Position numbers and translations under genes: made by a program
From: Shewanella sp. MBTL60-112-B2
GTDB lineage: Bacteria > Pseudomonadota > Gammaproteobacteria > Enterobacterales > Shewanellaceae
DNA length: 61,655 bases
Direction: 5' to 3'
NCBI RefSeq assembly: GCF_019655055.1
Contig: NZ_BPFA01000031.1
Span: forward strand, 1-61,655
Notes under the pieces: generated by a model
Databases searched by the model: none
Seen by the model: only the letters and a program-made list of their open reading frames with translations
Told to the model about the DNA's origin: nothing
In this document: in pieces, positions 7,871-16,615 of the stretch
How the letters are laid out: each line of letters begins with the position of its first letter
How positions within the stretch are numbered: position 1 is the stretch's first letter

Positions 7871-9330
7871 AGTGTGGCTGCCGCTAAGGGGTGGTGTTCT
7901 TGAATTGATGCATCTAGTGAGCGTTGGTCAAACAGTAACTGCCCCATAAACAGCTGACATACTAAGTTTGGCGCACTAGGTAAGTACCAGTGCACATATG
8001 AGGCTAACGTATTGCGATGGAGAAAGATCTTCTCCTGCATTTTAGTTTTACCAGCTTGCGAGGCAATGGCTATTGGTTCAAGTTCAATGTTTGAATTTGA
8101 GTAGTGGAAACAATGTCCTGTAATTGTTTGGCCATCAATCTTGCCGCTGAGCATACCTAAACCTTGAAGTTTTACCTGCATAGTGGCTTGACCTGGAAGT
8201 GCGCCAACCAGATTTGCCACAACGTTAGACTTTGTTGTTAACTGCTTAAGTAAGTAGAGCATGCCACCACATTCTGCTAATGTAGGCTTGTTATTGTTAA
8301 TATGAGATAAAATAGACTGACACATAGAACGGTTGTTGCTTAGTGCCTCTAAGTGCAATTCAGGGTAGCCACCGGGAAGATAGAGACTATCTGCAGCAGG
8401 CATTGCCGCATCCTTAATCGGTGAGAAGTAACGGATCTCAGCGCCTAAATGTTCCAGTAAAGTGATGTTATCGTGATAGATAAACGAAAAGGCAGCATCT
8501 TTGGCCACGGCAATTATTTGCCCTGCAAGCGGCTTATCTGTAGGCATTGAAGTTAGCTTGAGTGCAGACTTAGATGTTGGTTTAGCTTCAAACGCTGGAA
8601 GTGAAGGGTTAGGCTTTGTAAGCAGAAATTCTGTGTTATCAGCCTCCGGCGCGTTAAAGCATACCGGGTCAGGTAAGGGGAGTTCACAGTGTTCGCCCAA
8701 TACTTTTGCTGAGTATTGAAGCCACGCATCGATGGATTCAATTTCTTGGGCCTGTACCAATCCTAGATGTCTTTCTGGTAACGATAAATTAGGATCCCTT
8801 GGCATAGCCCCACAAAATGCTATGCCATCAGGTAAGCTATCTTTTAACATCAAAGCATGGCCTGGGCTGCCTACATAGTTGGCGATAACACCAAATAGAT
8901 TCACATCATTACGATAATGGGCAAGTCCATAGGCTATTGCGCCAAAGGTTTGCGCCATCTTATTGGCAGGGATCACAGCAAGCATTGGGATCCCAAACTT
9001 AGCAGCTAAACTCGCGCTGTTGTTGTCACCATCGAACATGCCCATAACCCCTTCAACAAGGATAAGGTCGGCTTCTAAGGCGGCTTGATATAAGTGCTGC
9101 TTACAAATAGCTTCTCCCATCATTCCCAGATCGAGCTGGTGAGAGGGTTGGCCACTGGCAAATTCATGAAAAATCGGATCGATAAAGTCAGGTCCTGTTT
9201 TGAATACCCTGACTTTCTTACCTTGGTTACTCCAGTATCTTGCCATAGCAGAAACTAACGTGGTTTTACCGCTGTCACTACTTGGCGCTGTGATGAAAAG
9301 TGCAGGGCAATAGGCTGTTTGCTCACTCAT
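7867..9330 (-). CDS. cobB: Cobyrinate a,c-diamide synthase
   Basis: About 487 residues from the ATG at 9330, which overlaps the cobQ stop in ATGA and has GAGGG upstream; a TTG 9 bases earlier is less likely. The glutamine-dependent enzyme amidates the a and c side chains of cobyrinate. The N-terminal dethiobiotin-synthetase-like ATPase domain has APSSDSGKTTL and VEGVMGMFDG. A long polar linker follows (about residues 225-265). The C-terminal class I glutaminase domain has LPGGYPELH and the nucleophile region LAECGGMLYL. The gene is also called cbiA. Its usual substrate requires ring-building genes that are absent here. Confidence 0.93.
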   Translation of the reverse strand: MSEQTAYCPALFITAPSSDSGKTTLVSAMARYWSNQGKKVRVFKTGPDFIDPIFHEFASGQPSHQLDLGMMGEAICKQHLYQAALEADLILVEGVMGMFDGDNNSASLAAKFGIPMLAVIPANKMAQTFGAIAYGLAHYRNDVNLFGVIANYVGSPGHALMLKDSLPDGIAFCGAMPRDPNLSLPERHLGLVQAQEIESIDAWLQYSAKVLGEHCELPLPDPVCFNAPEADNTEFLLTKPNPSLPAFEAKPTSKSALKLTSMPTDKPLAGQIIAVAKDAAFSFIYHDNITLLEHLGAEIRYFSPIKDAAMPAADSLYLPGGYPELHLEALSNNRSMCQSILSHINNNKPTLAECGGMLYLLKQLTTKSNVVANLVGALPGQATMQVKLQGLGMLSGKIDGQTITGHCFHYSNSNIELEPIAIASQAGKTKMQEKIFLHRNTLASYVHWYLPSAPNLVCQLFMGQLLFDQRSLDASIQEHHPLAAATL

Positions 9331-10799
9331 ACATGCCAACCCTCAATGCCATCAAAAAGTGAATCTAGATCCAGTGACTCCTCAAGGCTATCAGCCAGTC
9401 TATTGAGGTTTTCTTCTCTAAGGCTGCTCATGTCTTGGGCTCGGTTTTGTTGGTAACCAGCCCAGTTAAGCAGTGCGTTGCAGGCTGCAGGTTCATCAAA
9501 GATCCCATGAAGATAGCTACCCAATATTTGATCTTGTGGACACAGTGCACCGTCGGCATAGCTCTGCTGATCTGCTTGCAGCATGATAGGTTGACGTTCG
9601 TTCACCTTAGTTACACCTGCATGGATCTCATAACCTGTCACTGGGCAGGTGTTTCCGTTAAGAGTGAGGACACCACTTACTTGTTGTAATGTCTTTTGCT
9701 GCTCGAGGGAGGTTGAGATATTTAAGTAGCCTAGCCCTTCAAACTCACCTTTTTCACCTTCGACTCCGTGTGGATCGTCAATACTCAAGCCCAGCATCTG
9801 GTATCCACCACAAATGCCAATCACTTTGCCGCCAAACCGCAAATGACGGGCAATTTGCTTATCCCAGCCTCGATTTCTGAAGGCGGTTAAATCACCACGG
9901 ACATTTTTAGATCCAGGTAGTATGATTAAGTCTGCAGCAGGTAGTGGGTCACCGGGTTTAACAAAACAAAGATCGACACCTGGGTGCAGTCTGAGCGCGT
10001 CAAAATCTGTGTGATTACTGATTCTAGGTAAACCGGGTACCACGATTTTAAACTGAGTATCATCATCGAGTTGCTGCTGATTGATAGCATCTTCGGCTTC
10101 TAGATAAAGACCGTGAAGATACGGTACGACGCCAAGTACTGGCACGCCGGTTTTTTCGGTTAACCAAGTTAGGCCACTTTCAAGCAGTGTCACATCGCCT
10201 CTAAAGCGATTGATGATAAAACCTTTTACCAGTTTTTTCTCATCGTCTGAAAGTAGATCGTAGGTACCGTAGAGATGAGCAAATACGCCACCTCTGTCTA
10301 TATCGGCTACGATAACGACTGGTGTGTTGGCCGCTAAGGCAAAACCCATGTTGGCAATGTCGTGCTCACGAAGGTTCACTTCTGCCGGGCTACCCGCGCC
10401 TTCAACTAATCTTGCTTGGGTACCTTCACCTAAAATGTCAAAGCTTTCTAACACCATTTCAAGTAATTGAGGTTTAAAGCTGTGGTAACTGACGGCGTCC
10501 ATATCTTCGATAGCTTTACCACGGATAATGATTTGTGCACCAGTGTCAGTGTTTGGCTTAAGTAGTACCGGATTCATATGCACACTTAACGGCAAGTTAC
10601 AGGCTTGAGCTTGCACCGCTTGTGCGCGGCCTATTTCGCCGCCATCAGGGGTGACTGCGCTATTGAGTGCCATATTTTGCGGTTTAAATGGTGCAACTTT
10701 AATTCCTTTTCGGGCGAGTACGCGGCACAACCCTGCAACCATGACACTTTTACCTGCGTCGCTGGTGGTGCCTTGCACCATTAATTTATATCCGCTCAT
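9327..10799 (-). CDS. cobQ: Cobyric acid synthase
   Basis: 490 residues, full family length. It performs the glutamine-dependent amidations at positions b, d, e and g of adenosylcobyrinate a,c-diamide. The N-terminus has the MVQGTTSDAGKSVMVAGLCR P-loop, then FKPQNMALNS, VEGAGSPAEVNL and DIDRGGVFA. The class I glutaminase domain has LPGSKNVRGD, the nucleophile GICGGYQMLG and the YLHGIFD histidine. Stop and start codons overlap both neighbours by 4 bases. Also called cbiP. Confidence 0.96.
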   Translation of the reverse strand: MSGYKLMVQGTTSDAGKSVMVAGLCRVLARKGIKVAPFKPQNMALNSAVTPDGGEIGRAQAVQAQACNLPLSVHMNPVLLKPNTDTGAQIIIRGKAIEDMDAVSYHSFKPQLLEMVLESFDILGEGTQARLVEGAGSPAEVNLREHDIANMGFALAANTPVVIVADIDRGGVFAHLYGTYDLLSDDEKKLVKGFIINRFRGDVTLLESGLTWLTEKTGVPVLGVVPYLHGLYLEAEDAINQQQLDDDTQFKIVVPGLPRISNHTDFDALRLHPGVDLCFVKPGDPLPAADLIILPGSKNVRGDLTAFRNRGWDKQIARHLRFGGKVIGICGGYQMLGLSIDDPHGVEGEKGEFEGLGYLNISTSLEQQKTLQQVSGVLTLNGNTCPVTGYEIHAGVTKVNERQPIMLQADQQSYADGALCPQDQILGSYLHGIFDEPAACNALLNWAGYQQNRAQDMSSLREENLNRLADSLEESLDLDSLFDGIEGWHV

Positions 10800-11935
10800 G
10801 CTATATTTCTCTCTGCTAACAGGTTTGCCTCTAACAAAAGGCTTTCCTCTATTAAATTATTTTTGTAATTAAAATGGTTCAGATGACACTGAACTGCTTG
10901 CTCCAGTGACGCGATGATCTGCTGCTCATTCCAGCCAAGAGCTTCAGCAATGACTAAACAGCCGCCTAAGCCACAACCTTCGACAACGATCCCTTGTTCA
11001 TAAACGTTGAGACATTCAAATGTTGAGGCATTGAAACTGGTGGCGTTAGCCTGGATCTCATCTTCATTTTTAAAATGCTGTAATACATGAAAACCATCCC
11101 CTTGAAGTACCCAACGGGTGGTAGAGATCTTAACTGCTTGGTTAAGGTGCTTTGCCTGTCTTGATGCCAGCAATGGCGCGACAAACATCATGCCTCCCGC
11201 AAAATGAGGTAACGGCAGTGAACTGGGCCACTGACGAACAAGCGCACATATCGCTTTTTGAATATCATCATGAAACAGACTGTTAGCCAGTATGGTGTCG
11301 AGTTCAAACTGCTGATTTTGTGCTAGGTATTGCTGCTCAATGTCAGCCAAAATTTGTGATTTACTGGCCAGTTTGTCTTTGTCTACTGTACTGCCTGCAG
11401 GAGACAGTCTTAGCCCGGTTAGCAGTCGCAACCAGAATGTCGAGAAGGTGGTGCCGCCAACGCCGCATTCGGCCAAAATGCTGATACAACCGCGCTCGGC
11501 TTGCGAGGTTAAAATCGGTAAAAGATGCTCGCTAACTAACTGCTCGCCATTACTGTTAATTCCGCCAAAATGTTGGTTAACGGTGAGCCACTCCTGTTCA
11601 GGCGCTAGAGCTTCAGTTACCTGAGGTTTGGGCACATTGAAATTAAAACTATTAAATTCAATTTGGTAACCAGCCTGATGAAACATTCTTAGTAAGCCAC
11701 GGGTCAACACTGCAGGGCTAACACCGCGATTTGGTAACAATCCATTCCCGCTTGACTGTATGCCTGGCAGTGGTGTTTGGCTTTGACCGCAGACAATGAG
11801 CTCAGTGTCTCTTGTTGGAGTCAGGTGCATTAAATTTTGCCCTACACCCGCATCAGATAATTGATGAAGACTCGGCAATTGTGTGGCTGCACCGTTTAGT
11901 ATGTTAAAACAGATTGTTTTCATCATATTGTCCAT
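10796..11935 (-). CDS. cobT: Nicotinate-nucleotide:DMB phosphoribosyltransferase, archaeal/cyanobacterial-type CobT
   Basis: 379 residues. The family role is to activate the lower-ligand base by moving phosphoribosyl from nicotinate mononucleotide to dimethylbenzimidazole. The sequence does not follow the enteric CobT pattern. Instead it matches what I recall of the divergent family of archaea and cyanobacteria: TPTRDTELIVCG with PGIQSSG, PAVLTRGLLRM, AECGVGGTTFSTF in place of GESVPGGTTTAL, an AGGMMFVAPLL segment, and a C-terminal VEGCGLGGCLVIAEALGW like EGVGAGG. Its ATG overlaps the cobC stop (TAATG) and its end overlaps cobQ by 4 bases. Position in the operon supports the assignment; activity is inferred. 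Confidence 0.75.
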   Translation of the reverse strand: MDNMMKTICFNILNGAATQLPSLHQLSDAGVGQNLMHLTPTRDTELIVCGQSQTPLPGIQSSGNGLLPNRGVSPAVLTRGLLRMFHQAGYQIEFNSFNFNVPKPQVTEALAPEQEWLTVNQHFGGINSNGEQLVSEHLLPILTSQAERGCISILAECGVGGTTFSTFWLRLLTGLRLSPAGSTVDKDKLASKSQILADIEQQYLAQNQQFELDTILANSLFHDDIQKAICALVRQWPSSLPLPHFAGGMMFVAPLLASRQAKHLNQAVKISTTRWVLQGDGFHVLQHFKNEDEIQANATSFNASTFECLNVYEQGIVVEGCGLGGCLVIAEALGWNEQQIIASLEQAVQCHLNHFNYKNNLIEESLLLEANLLAERNIA

Positions 11936-12645
11936 TAGATAGCACCAAGAACTGTAGGGTTAGATACAGAAGCGTTAGAAAATGAAGGATTGTGAAAGCC
12001 TTGAAGCTGCGGCCATAAGTGGTCGTCTGCATCTAGATAGGTGTTAAAGTGCAGTAATGCAGCATGCTCTAGCGAAATACGACTAAGGTGTGGATTACCT
12101 TGCAAAGTGCTATTGAGTAACTTGGCTAACACCATACGCATCACTCCTGAATGAGTGATGATTAATAAATGCTTACCTTGGTGTTGACGGCTTAAGCTTT
12201 CGATACTCACAGAAATCCGTTGCAACAAAGCTAGGCTAGACTCACCTTCTGGCGGGGTATGCTCGAATGGTGCATGCCAGAAATCTGAGTAAGTTTGTGG
12301 CTGTTGGATTTGTTGCTCTAATGGCTTTTTGGGGCCAGACGAATGAGTTTGCTGTGAACCTTGCCAAAGTTCGGCGATGCTTTTGCCATCCCATAGTCCA
12401 AAATCAAGCTCTTGCCACGCATCATCGATAATAAGCTGACACTGGCTGTTATCAGCTAAATGCTGTGCAAAGCTTTGGCAACGAATAAGCGGCGAGGAAA
12501 CAATCAAATCAAACGCAGTGGCGCCTAAGCTTTGCTGCATTTGCTGCCAACCTTGCGCAGTTAATGGCGGATTAGTACGGCCAAGTAAGCACTCTGCTTT
12601 TTCAGGCAAGCCGTGTCGGAGTAGGGTAAATTGAGTGTAACTCAT
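11935..12645 (-). CDS. cobC: Alpha-ribazole phosphatase (histidine phosphatase family)
   Basis: 236 residues. It removes the 5'-phosphate from alpha-ribazole phosphate or adenosylcobalamin phosphate. The catalytic LLRHGLP motif is at residues 8-14 (phosphohistidine), with a SSPLIRCQSFA arginine segment, the acid/base region WQELDFGLWDGKS, and the second histidine in IITHSGVMRMV. It is somewhat longer than typical CobC (about 200 residues) because of a Gln/Pro-rich insert near residues 100-118 and a C-terminal tail. One base separates it from the upstream kinase gene. Confidence 0.88.
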   Translation of the reverse strand: MSYTQFTLLRHGLPEKAECLLGRTNPPLTAQGWQQMQQSLGATAFDLIVSSPLIRCQSFAQHLADNSQCQLIIDDAWQELDFGLWDGKSIAELWQGSQQTHSSGPKKPLEQQIQQPQTYSDFWHAPFEHTPPEGESSLALLQRISVSIESLSRQHQGKHLLIITHSGVMRMVLAKLLNSTLQGNPHLSRISLEHAALLHFNTYLDADDHLWPQLQGFHNPSFSNASVSNPTVLGAI

Positions 12646-12646
12646 G

Positions 12647-13237
12647 TTAACTACCTGACTTTTGAGAAAGTGGTGCGCTTAGCTGAACACTGCGATTAGC
12701 ACTATCATCTTTTAGAGTGAGCGCAATACCTGCTTGGCAAAAGCAAACTCTATTGGCTATTTGAGCAATTTTCTGATGCATCATCCCGCTGTAATGGACA
12801 AATTCCTGACTCATTTCATCATCGGGGATCAAGCTTTGACCGACTTCAGTACTGACTAATACGATGTGGCTTTCAAGTAAAACTAGCGTCTGGCAAAGCA
12901 GATCTATTTGTTGCATCACATCGACTGGCGCTAAATTGCGCGCTAACGACTCTTGTGTAGCCATCATTTGATTAGTTAGCCACAGAGTGAGGCAATCAAC
13001 GATGATGATGCTTTGCTTGCAGTCTAATTGCAGCAGGCTAGATGCTAGCGTTAGTGGCACTTCTTTGGTTGCCCATTCACTTGGGCGCTGTGCTTGATGC
13101 AGTGCGATACGTTCAGCCATAGAAATACTTGCATTAGCTGTGGCGATATAGGTGGTAGGCAACGCGGCATTGATAACTTCTTGTTCGGCAAGGCCTGATT
13201 TGCCGCTTCTAGCGCCACCTAGGTATAGGCTGATCAT
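12647..13237 (-). CDS. CobU-like protein with altered guanylylation site
   Basis: 196 residues. It is clearly homologous to CobU (adenosylcobinamide kinase/guanylyltransferase): P-loop GGARSGKS at residues 7-14, YIATA, VDCLTLWLTN and EVGQSLIP. Aligned to Salmonella CobU as I remember it, the MAARIQHH stretch reads MAERIALH here, so the guanylylated His46 is Leu. The acidic pair before the Met is lost, and the conserved NEVG is TEVG. A canonical CobU is encoded 0.9 kb upstream in the same unit. This copy may keep kinase activity only, act on another substrate, or be regulatory. It overlaps btuF by 4 bases. Confidence 0.8.
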   Translation of the reverse strand: MISLYLGGARSGKSGLAEQEVINAALPTTYIATANASISMAERIALHQAQRPSEWATKEVPLTLASSLLQLDCKQSIIIVDCLTLWLTNQMMATQESLARNLAPVDVMQQIDLLCQTLVLLESHIVLVSTEVGQSLIPDDEMSQEFVHYSGMMHQKIAQIANRVCFCQAGIALTLKDDSANRSVQLSAPLSQKSGS

Positions 13238-14181
13238 AATAATGAGCCCTCGGTTGGTGCGTGCTTATTATTGCTTGGACTAGTCACTTGGCTACTAATG
13301 AGAGGCTCTGCAGGGCTCTGCTTAGCGCGGCGGACTTTGTCGATGATTTCACATACCAGCTCCATGCCTTGTAAAACCCGAGGCCCAGTTCTATGCACTA
13401 GGTCGCCTTCAATGGTAATGATGTGATTGTTGGCCACCGCAGGGATCTCTGGCCACTTTGCCCAATTGACGGACTCTTGATCGGCATTACCGTGATAAAC
13501 AGGTTTAATGATCACTTCAGGGATCGAATACAGCACTTGCTCAAGACTCACTTGAGGATATTCGCTGACACTATTTGCAAACACATTATTGGCTCCACAC
13601 CCCGCGAAGATTTCATTCATCCATGGGCTGGCCGTTGTCGTGAGCGGCATTGGCCATACTTGATAGAAAAGGTTTACAGGTGTTTTGCCTTGATAGGTCG
13701 TTTTGAGCTGTTCAAGTGTCTGGTTAAACTTTTTTGCGCTTTGGCTTGCTTCTATATCGTGGCCAGTTAATTGTCCTAGCTCGATAAGACGCTGAGGGAT
13801 CTGTTTAAGCTCGGTAACACTTGCATCGACAAGATTAAAGCCTAATTCTTTTAGCCGTGACTGCATGCTGGCAGTGGTAGTGCTGCTGACAATAATCGCA
13901 TCGGGCTGAAGCAGCATTAGCGCTTCATAGTCGATAAAGTCATGGCGACCAATGCGGCGAATGTCGTTCGCTTGAGCAGGGTAGTCAGCATACTCTACGG
14001 TGCCAATAATGGTATCGCCGGCGCCAATTTCAAATATCATTTCAACCGCATGAGGCGATAACACAATCAGGCGAGGCATTTTTTCTGCGCTAACAGGAAG
14101 GCTGACACTAAGTGCAAGGCTGGTACCGAGTGCAAGACTGACACCAAGTGCATAGCGCTGGCTAAGATAAGTAGCTTTCAT
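13234..14181 (-). CDS. btuF: Periplasmic vitamin B12-binding protein of the BtuFCD importer
   Basis: 315 residues. The class III binding-protein fold is indicated by RLIVLSPHAVEMIFEIGAGDTI, GRHDFIDYEALMLLQPDAII, the long linking helix, and the WPMPLTTTASPWMNEIFAGCGANN lobe with conserved aromatic and Cys positions. The signal peptide is unusual: its hydrophobic core is three six-residue repeats (ALGVSL, ALGTSL, ALSVSL) encoded by three 18-base DNA repeats. The mature N-terminus begins near AEKMPRL. The gene sits between two cobU genes rather than next to btuC. Confidence 0.93.
   Translation of the reverse strand: MKATYLSQRYALGVSLALGTSLALSVSLPVSAEKMPRLIVLSPHAVEMIFEIGAGDTIIGTVEYADYPAQANDIRRIGRHDFIDYEALMLLQPDAIIVSSTTTASMQSRLKELGFNLVDASVTELKQIPQRLIELGQLTGHDIEASQSAKKFNQTLEQLKTTYQGKTPVNLFYQVWPMPLTTTASPWMNEIFAGCGANNVFANSVSEYPQVSLEQVLYSIPEVIIKPVYHGNADQESVNWAKWPEIPAVANNHIITIEGDLVHRTGPRVLQGMELVCEIIDKVRRAKQSPAEPLISSQVTSPSNNKHAPTEGSLL
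14100..14153 (-). repeat. 18-bp in-frame triplication inside the BtuF signal peptide
   Basis: Three adjacent 18-base units, differing at a few positions, encode the hydrophobic core of the BtuF signal peptide. The period is a multiple of three, so copy-number change would lengthen or shorten the core by six residues without a frameshift. Confidence 0.85.
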
Positions 14182-14182
14182 C

Positions 14183-14758
14183 TTAGTCCTCCAGTTGCAG
14201 GGGAGCGGCTGAAACAGCGTTAGCGTGAGTCGTTTTAGTCGCGGACTTCATTACTAAAGGTAAACCCGCAACAACCATGGTCACTTCATCAACATGCTTG
14301 GCTAATGCTTGATGTAACCAGCCGGATTCGTCGACAAACTCTCTTGATAGTTCTCCAAGAGGCACAATACCTTGACCCACTTCGTTACTGATAAAAATGA
14401 CTTCTCCAGGCAATTGTGTCATCGCAGTGAGCAGAGCTTGTTTGTACTGTTGCCAGCTAACCTCACTCAGTAAGCAATTGGATAACCACAGAGTTAAGCA
14501 ATCAACAAGGATAAGGTTGTTGGCGTGACTTTGTTCAATTAGTGCTTGAGGTAGATCTAAACAGGTTTCGATGAGTCGCCAGTCTTTAGGGCGATGACTT
14601 TTGTGATGGGCAATACGTTTAGCCATTGCGCCTTCGCTTACTTCTGCGGTAGCGATAACGATGACTTCACCTTGGGTATGGGCCTTCCAAGTTACAGCAT
14701 ATTCTTGTGCTAAACGACTCTTACCGCTGCGAGCGCCGCCAATAATTAATTGCTTCAT
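14183..14758 (-). CDS. cobU: Adenosylcobinamide kinase / adenosylcobinamide-phosphate guanylyltransferase
   Basis: 191 residues, normal CobU length. It phosphorylates adenosylcobinamide and then transfers GMP to it. P-loop GGARSGKSRLAQ lies at residues 6-17, then IATAEVSEGAMAKRIAHHKS with the guanylylation His (first His of HH), RPKDW, VDCLTLWLSN, and SNEVGQGIVPLG. All key residues are kept, unlike the second copy at 12647-13237. It starts one base after the btuC stop and is followed after one base by btuF. Confidence 0.94.
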   Translation of the reverse strand: MKQLIIGGARSGKSRLAQEYAVTWKAHTQGEVIVIATAEVSEGAMAKRIAHHKSHRPKDWRLIETCLDLPQALIEQSHANNLILVDCLTLWLSNCLLSEVSWQQYKQALLTAMTQLPGEVIFISNEVGQGIVPLGELSREFVDESGWLHQALAKHVDEVTMVVAGLPLVMKSATKTTHANAVSAAPLQLED

Positions 14759-15769
14759 CTATCTAAACCCTTGCTTACGTTTAACCAACAACCCAATGAA
14801 AAATACACTGCCTAACATGGCTGTCATCACACCAACAGGCAGTTCCTGTGATGGCAGCAGTAATCGAGCAAATAGGTCAACCCACACCATTAAAATACCG
14901 CCGAGCAAAGCCGTAGCAATAAGTGAGCTTGAGGAAGCTGAGCCTATTAGCATGCGAACGATATGTGGCACCATAAGCCCTACAAAGCCAATGCCACCGC
15001 AAGTTGCGACTAATGATGAAGTCATAAGAGCGGTCAGTAGCAGCATGCCTAAGCGCAGGGGCATTACGGCAACCCCCTGGGTATGTGCGCTTTCATCACC
15101 CACCATGAGTGCCTGTAATGGGCGCTGAAATTGATAAATAATAAAGGTTGCACACAATACGATGAGTCCTGGCGCCATCAGTGAACTCCAACTCGCGCGG
15201 CTAAAACTGCCCATAGACCAAAACAGTACGGCTTGCATTGCTTGCGGATCGGCAAAATAGAGAATGAGATTGGCTATTGATGACAGTAAAAAAGAGATGG
15301 CGACACCCGATAATACGAGTGTTTCTACCTGACCATCTTTAGCCATTACGATCACCACTGCAACGGCGATTAATGAACCTAAAAACGCGCTAATAGGCAA
15401 AGGGAGCAGAGTCATGCCGCCTGTTAGGGCAAGAATTGCGCCTAGTGATGCGCCAGCAGAGATCCCGAACAGGTAAGGGTCGGCGAGGGGGTTTTTGGTA
15501 ACACTTTGCAAGACTGAACCCGATACTGCGAGGCCTGCGCCACAGATCATCGCTAAAATAGCCCGTGGCATTCTGAGCTCGATAATGATGCGATCAGCGA
15601 GCGAAGTACTTACTTGTGGATCAAATTGTGCACTTAAGGTACGAGAAATCGCGCCTATTACTTCTTTAAGGCTGATGTCAGCTGTGCCCAAAGCAATAGC
15701 GATTAAAGGAGAGAGCAGTGCTAAGGGAATTAATACCAGTAATAATAATTTTGGATTAAACAGCCGCAT
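14759..15769 (-). CDS. btuC: Vitamin B12 ABC transporter permease
   Basis: About 336 residues from the ATG at 15769, which has GGAGGA just upstream; upstream in-frame ATGs at 15784/15781 lie before that site. A FecCD/BtuC-type permease with about ten transmembrane helices. Family segments are ELRMPRAILAMICGAGLAVSG, QSVTKNPLADPYLFGISAGAS, GGIGFVGLMVPHIVR (the ATPase-coupling loop) and ELPVGVMTAMLGSVFFIGLL. It forms the inner-membrane channel with BtuD and receives B12 from BtuF. The start overlaps the btuD end. Confidence 0.95.
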   Translation of the reverse strand: MRLFNPKLLLLVLIPLALLSPLIAIALGTADISLKEVIGAISRTLSAQFDPQVSTSLADRIIIELRMPRAILAMICGAGLAVSGSVLQSVTKNPLADPYLFGISAGASLGAILALTGGMTLLPLPISAFLGSLIAVAVVIVMAKDGQVETLVLSGVAISFLLSSIANLILYFADPQAMQAVLFWSMGSFSRASWSSLMAPGLIVLCATFIIYQFQRPLQALMVGDESAHTQGVAVMPLRLGMLLLTALMTSSLVATCGGIGFVGLMVPHIVRMLIGSASSSSLIATALLGGILMVWVDLFARLLLPSQELPVGVMTAMLGSVFFIGLLVKRKQGFR

Positions 15770-16568
15770 TTCGTCCTCCATCAAAATGGTAGGTGACTCT
15801 TGGGTGGCAGCCCTGAGGATGTCTGTCTACTTCGGTTTTTATGCCATAAATGTTTTCGATACTGGCAGGGGTTAGTACTTGCGCTGGGGTGCCAGACTTA
15901 ATCAATTTTCCTTCTCTTAATAACAGTAGCTTGTCGCAAAATGCACTCGCTAGGTTAAGATCATGGATTGTTGCTACAACTGTGATATTTAAGCTTTTTA
16001 TAAGTGATAGAATTTCGACCTGATAGCCGACGTCAAGATGATTTGTGGGTTCATCCAGTAGTAATATTTCTGGTTTTTGCAATAGGGCTCTGGCTATCAG
16101 TAAACGTTGGCGCTCACCGCCAGAAAGTGATTCAAAAATCTGCTCTGATTTATGCTTAAGGCCAACGAGGGCTAATACTTCATCAATCTGCTGGTTTTCT
16201 TTTGCTTTATTTATGCTCTGCCACCATTTTTGTTGGTTGATGAGCCCGGTAGCAAGCAGTTGTCTTGCTGTCATAGAAAAGCCGACAGGTGTGTGCTGCA
16301 AAACGACAGCAACCTTAGCTGCAAAGTCTCGATGGGCAATGTTTTTGATGTTTTGATTGTTCAGCAGAACATCTCCGCTGTCTGGCGCGAGGTATTTGTA
16401 CATACAGCGTAATAATGTCGATTTTCCGACACCATTAGGACCCAAGATCCCAACAAATTTGCCTCTTTCAATGGTGAAGCTCAAATTGTCGAGTACCTGC
16501 TTAGACTGTGTTGCCCAACTTAGTTGGTTAACTTGCATATGGGCACTTGTTTGCATTGATATTGGCAT
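15756..16568 (-). CDS. btuD: Vitamin B12 ABC transporter ATPase
   Basis: About 270 residues from the ATG at 16568 (GGA 7 bases upstream); an ATG at 16580 adds four residues. Walker A GPNGVGKST, Q-loop VLQHTPVGF, signature LSGGERQRLLIARALLQ, Walker B ILLLDEPTNHLD and H-loop VATIHDLN are all intact. It powers corrinoid uptake through BtuC. The protein is more like FecE/HemV-type ATPases than the short enteric BtuD. The gene overlaps btuC and follows btuB after a GC-rich hairpin. Confidence 0.94.
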   Translation of the reverse strand: MPISMQTSAHMQVNQLSWATQSKQVLDNLSFTIERGKFVGILGPNGVGKSTLLRCMYKYLAPDSGDVLLNNQNIKNIAHRDFAAKVAVVLQHTPVGFSMTARQLLATGLINQQKWWQSINKAKENQQIDEVLALVGLKHKSEQIFESLSGGERQRLLIARALLQKPEILLLDEPTNHLDVGYQVEILSLIKSLNITVVATIHDLNLASAFCDKLLLLREGKLIKSGTPAQVLTPASIENIYGIKTEVDRHPQGCHPRVTYHFDGGRNAAV

Positions 16569-16582
16569 TAAACAATCCAATC

Positions 16583-16605
16583 AAGCGCCGACAGAGTCGG
16601 CGCTT
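16583..16605. other. GC-rich intercistronic hairpin between btuB and btuD
   Basis: A 10-bp perfect stem (AAGCGCCGAC with GTCGGCGCTT, 3-base loop) lies between the btuB stop and the btuD start. On the operon (minus) strand it is followed by GATTGG, not a T-run, so it is more likely an mRNA stabiliser or partial attenuator than a full terminator. On the plus strand a T-rich tail follows. Confidence 0.65.
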
Positions 16606-16615
16606 TCTTTCTAAA

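Noticed and set aside
13423..13770. 115-codon plus-strand frame opposite btuF
   Set aside because: Antisense shadow of a strongly supported gene.
14661..15128. 155-codon plus-strand frame opposite btuC/cobU
   Set aside because: Antisense shadow of well-supported genes, low-complexity translation and no ribosome site.
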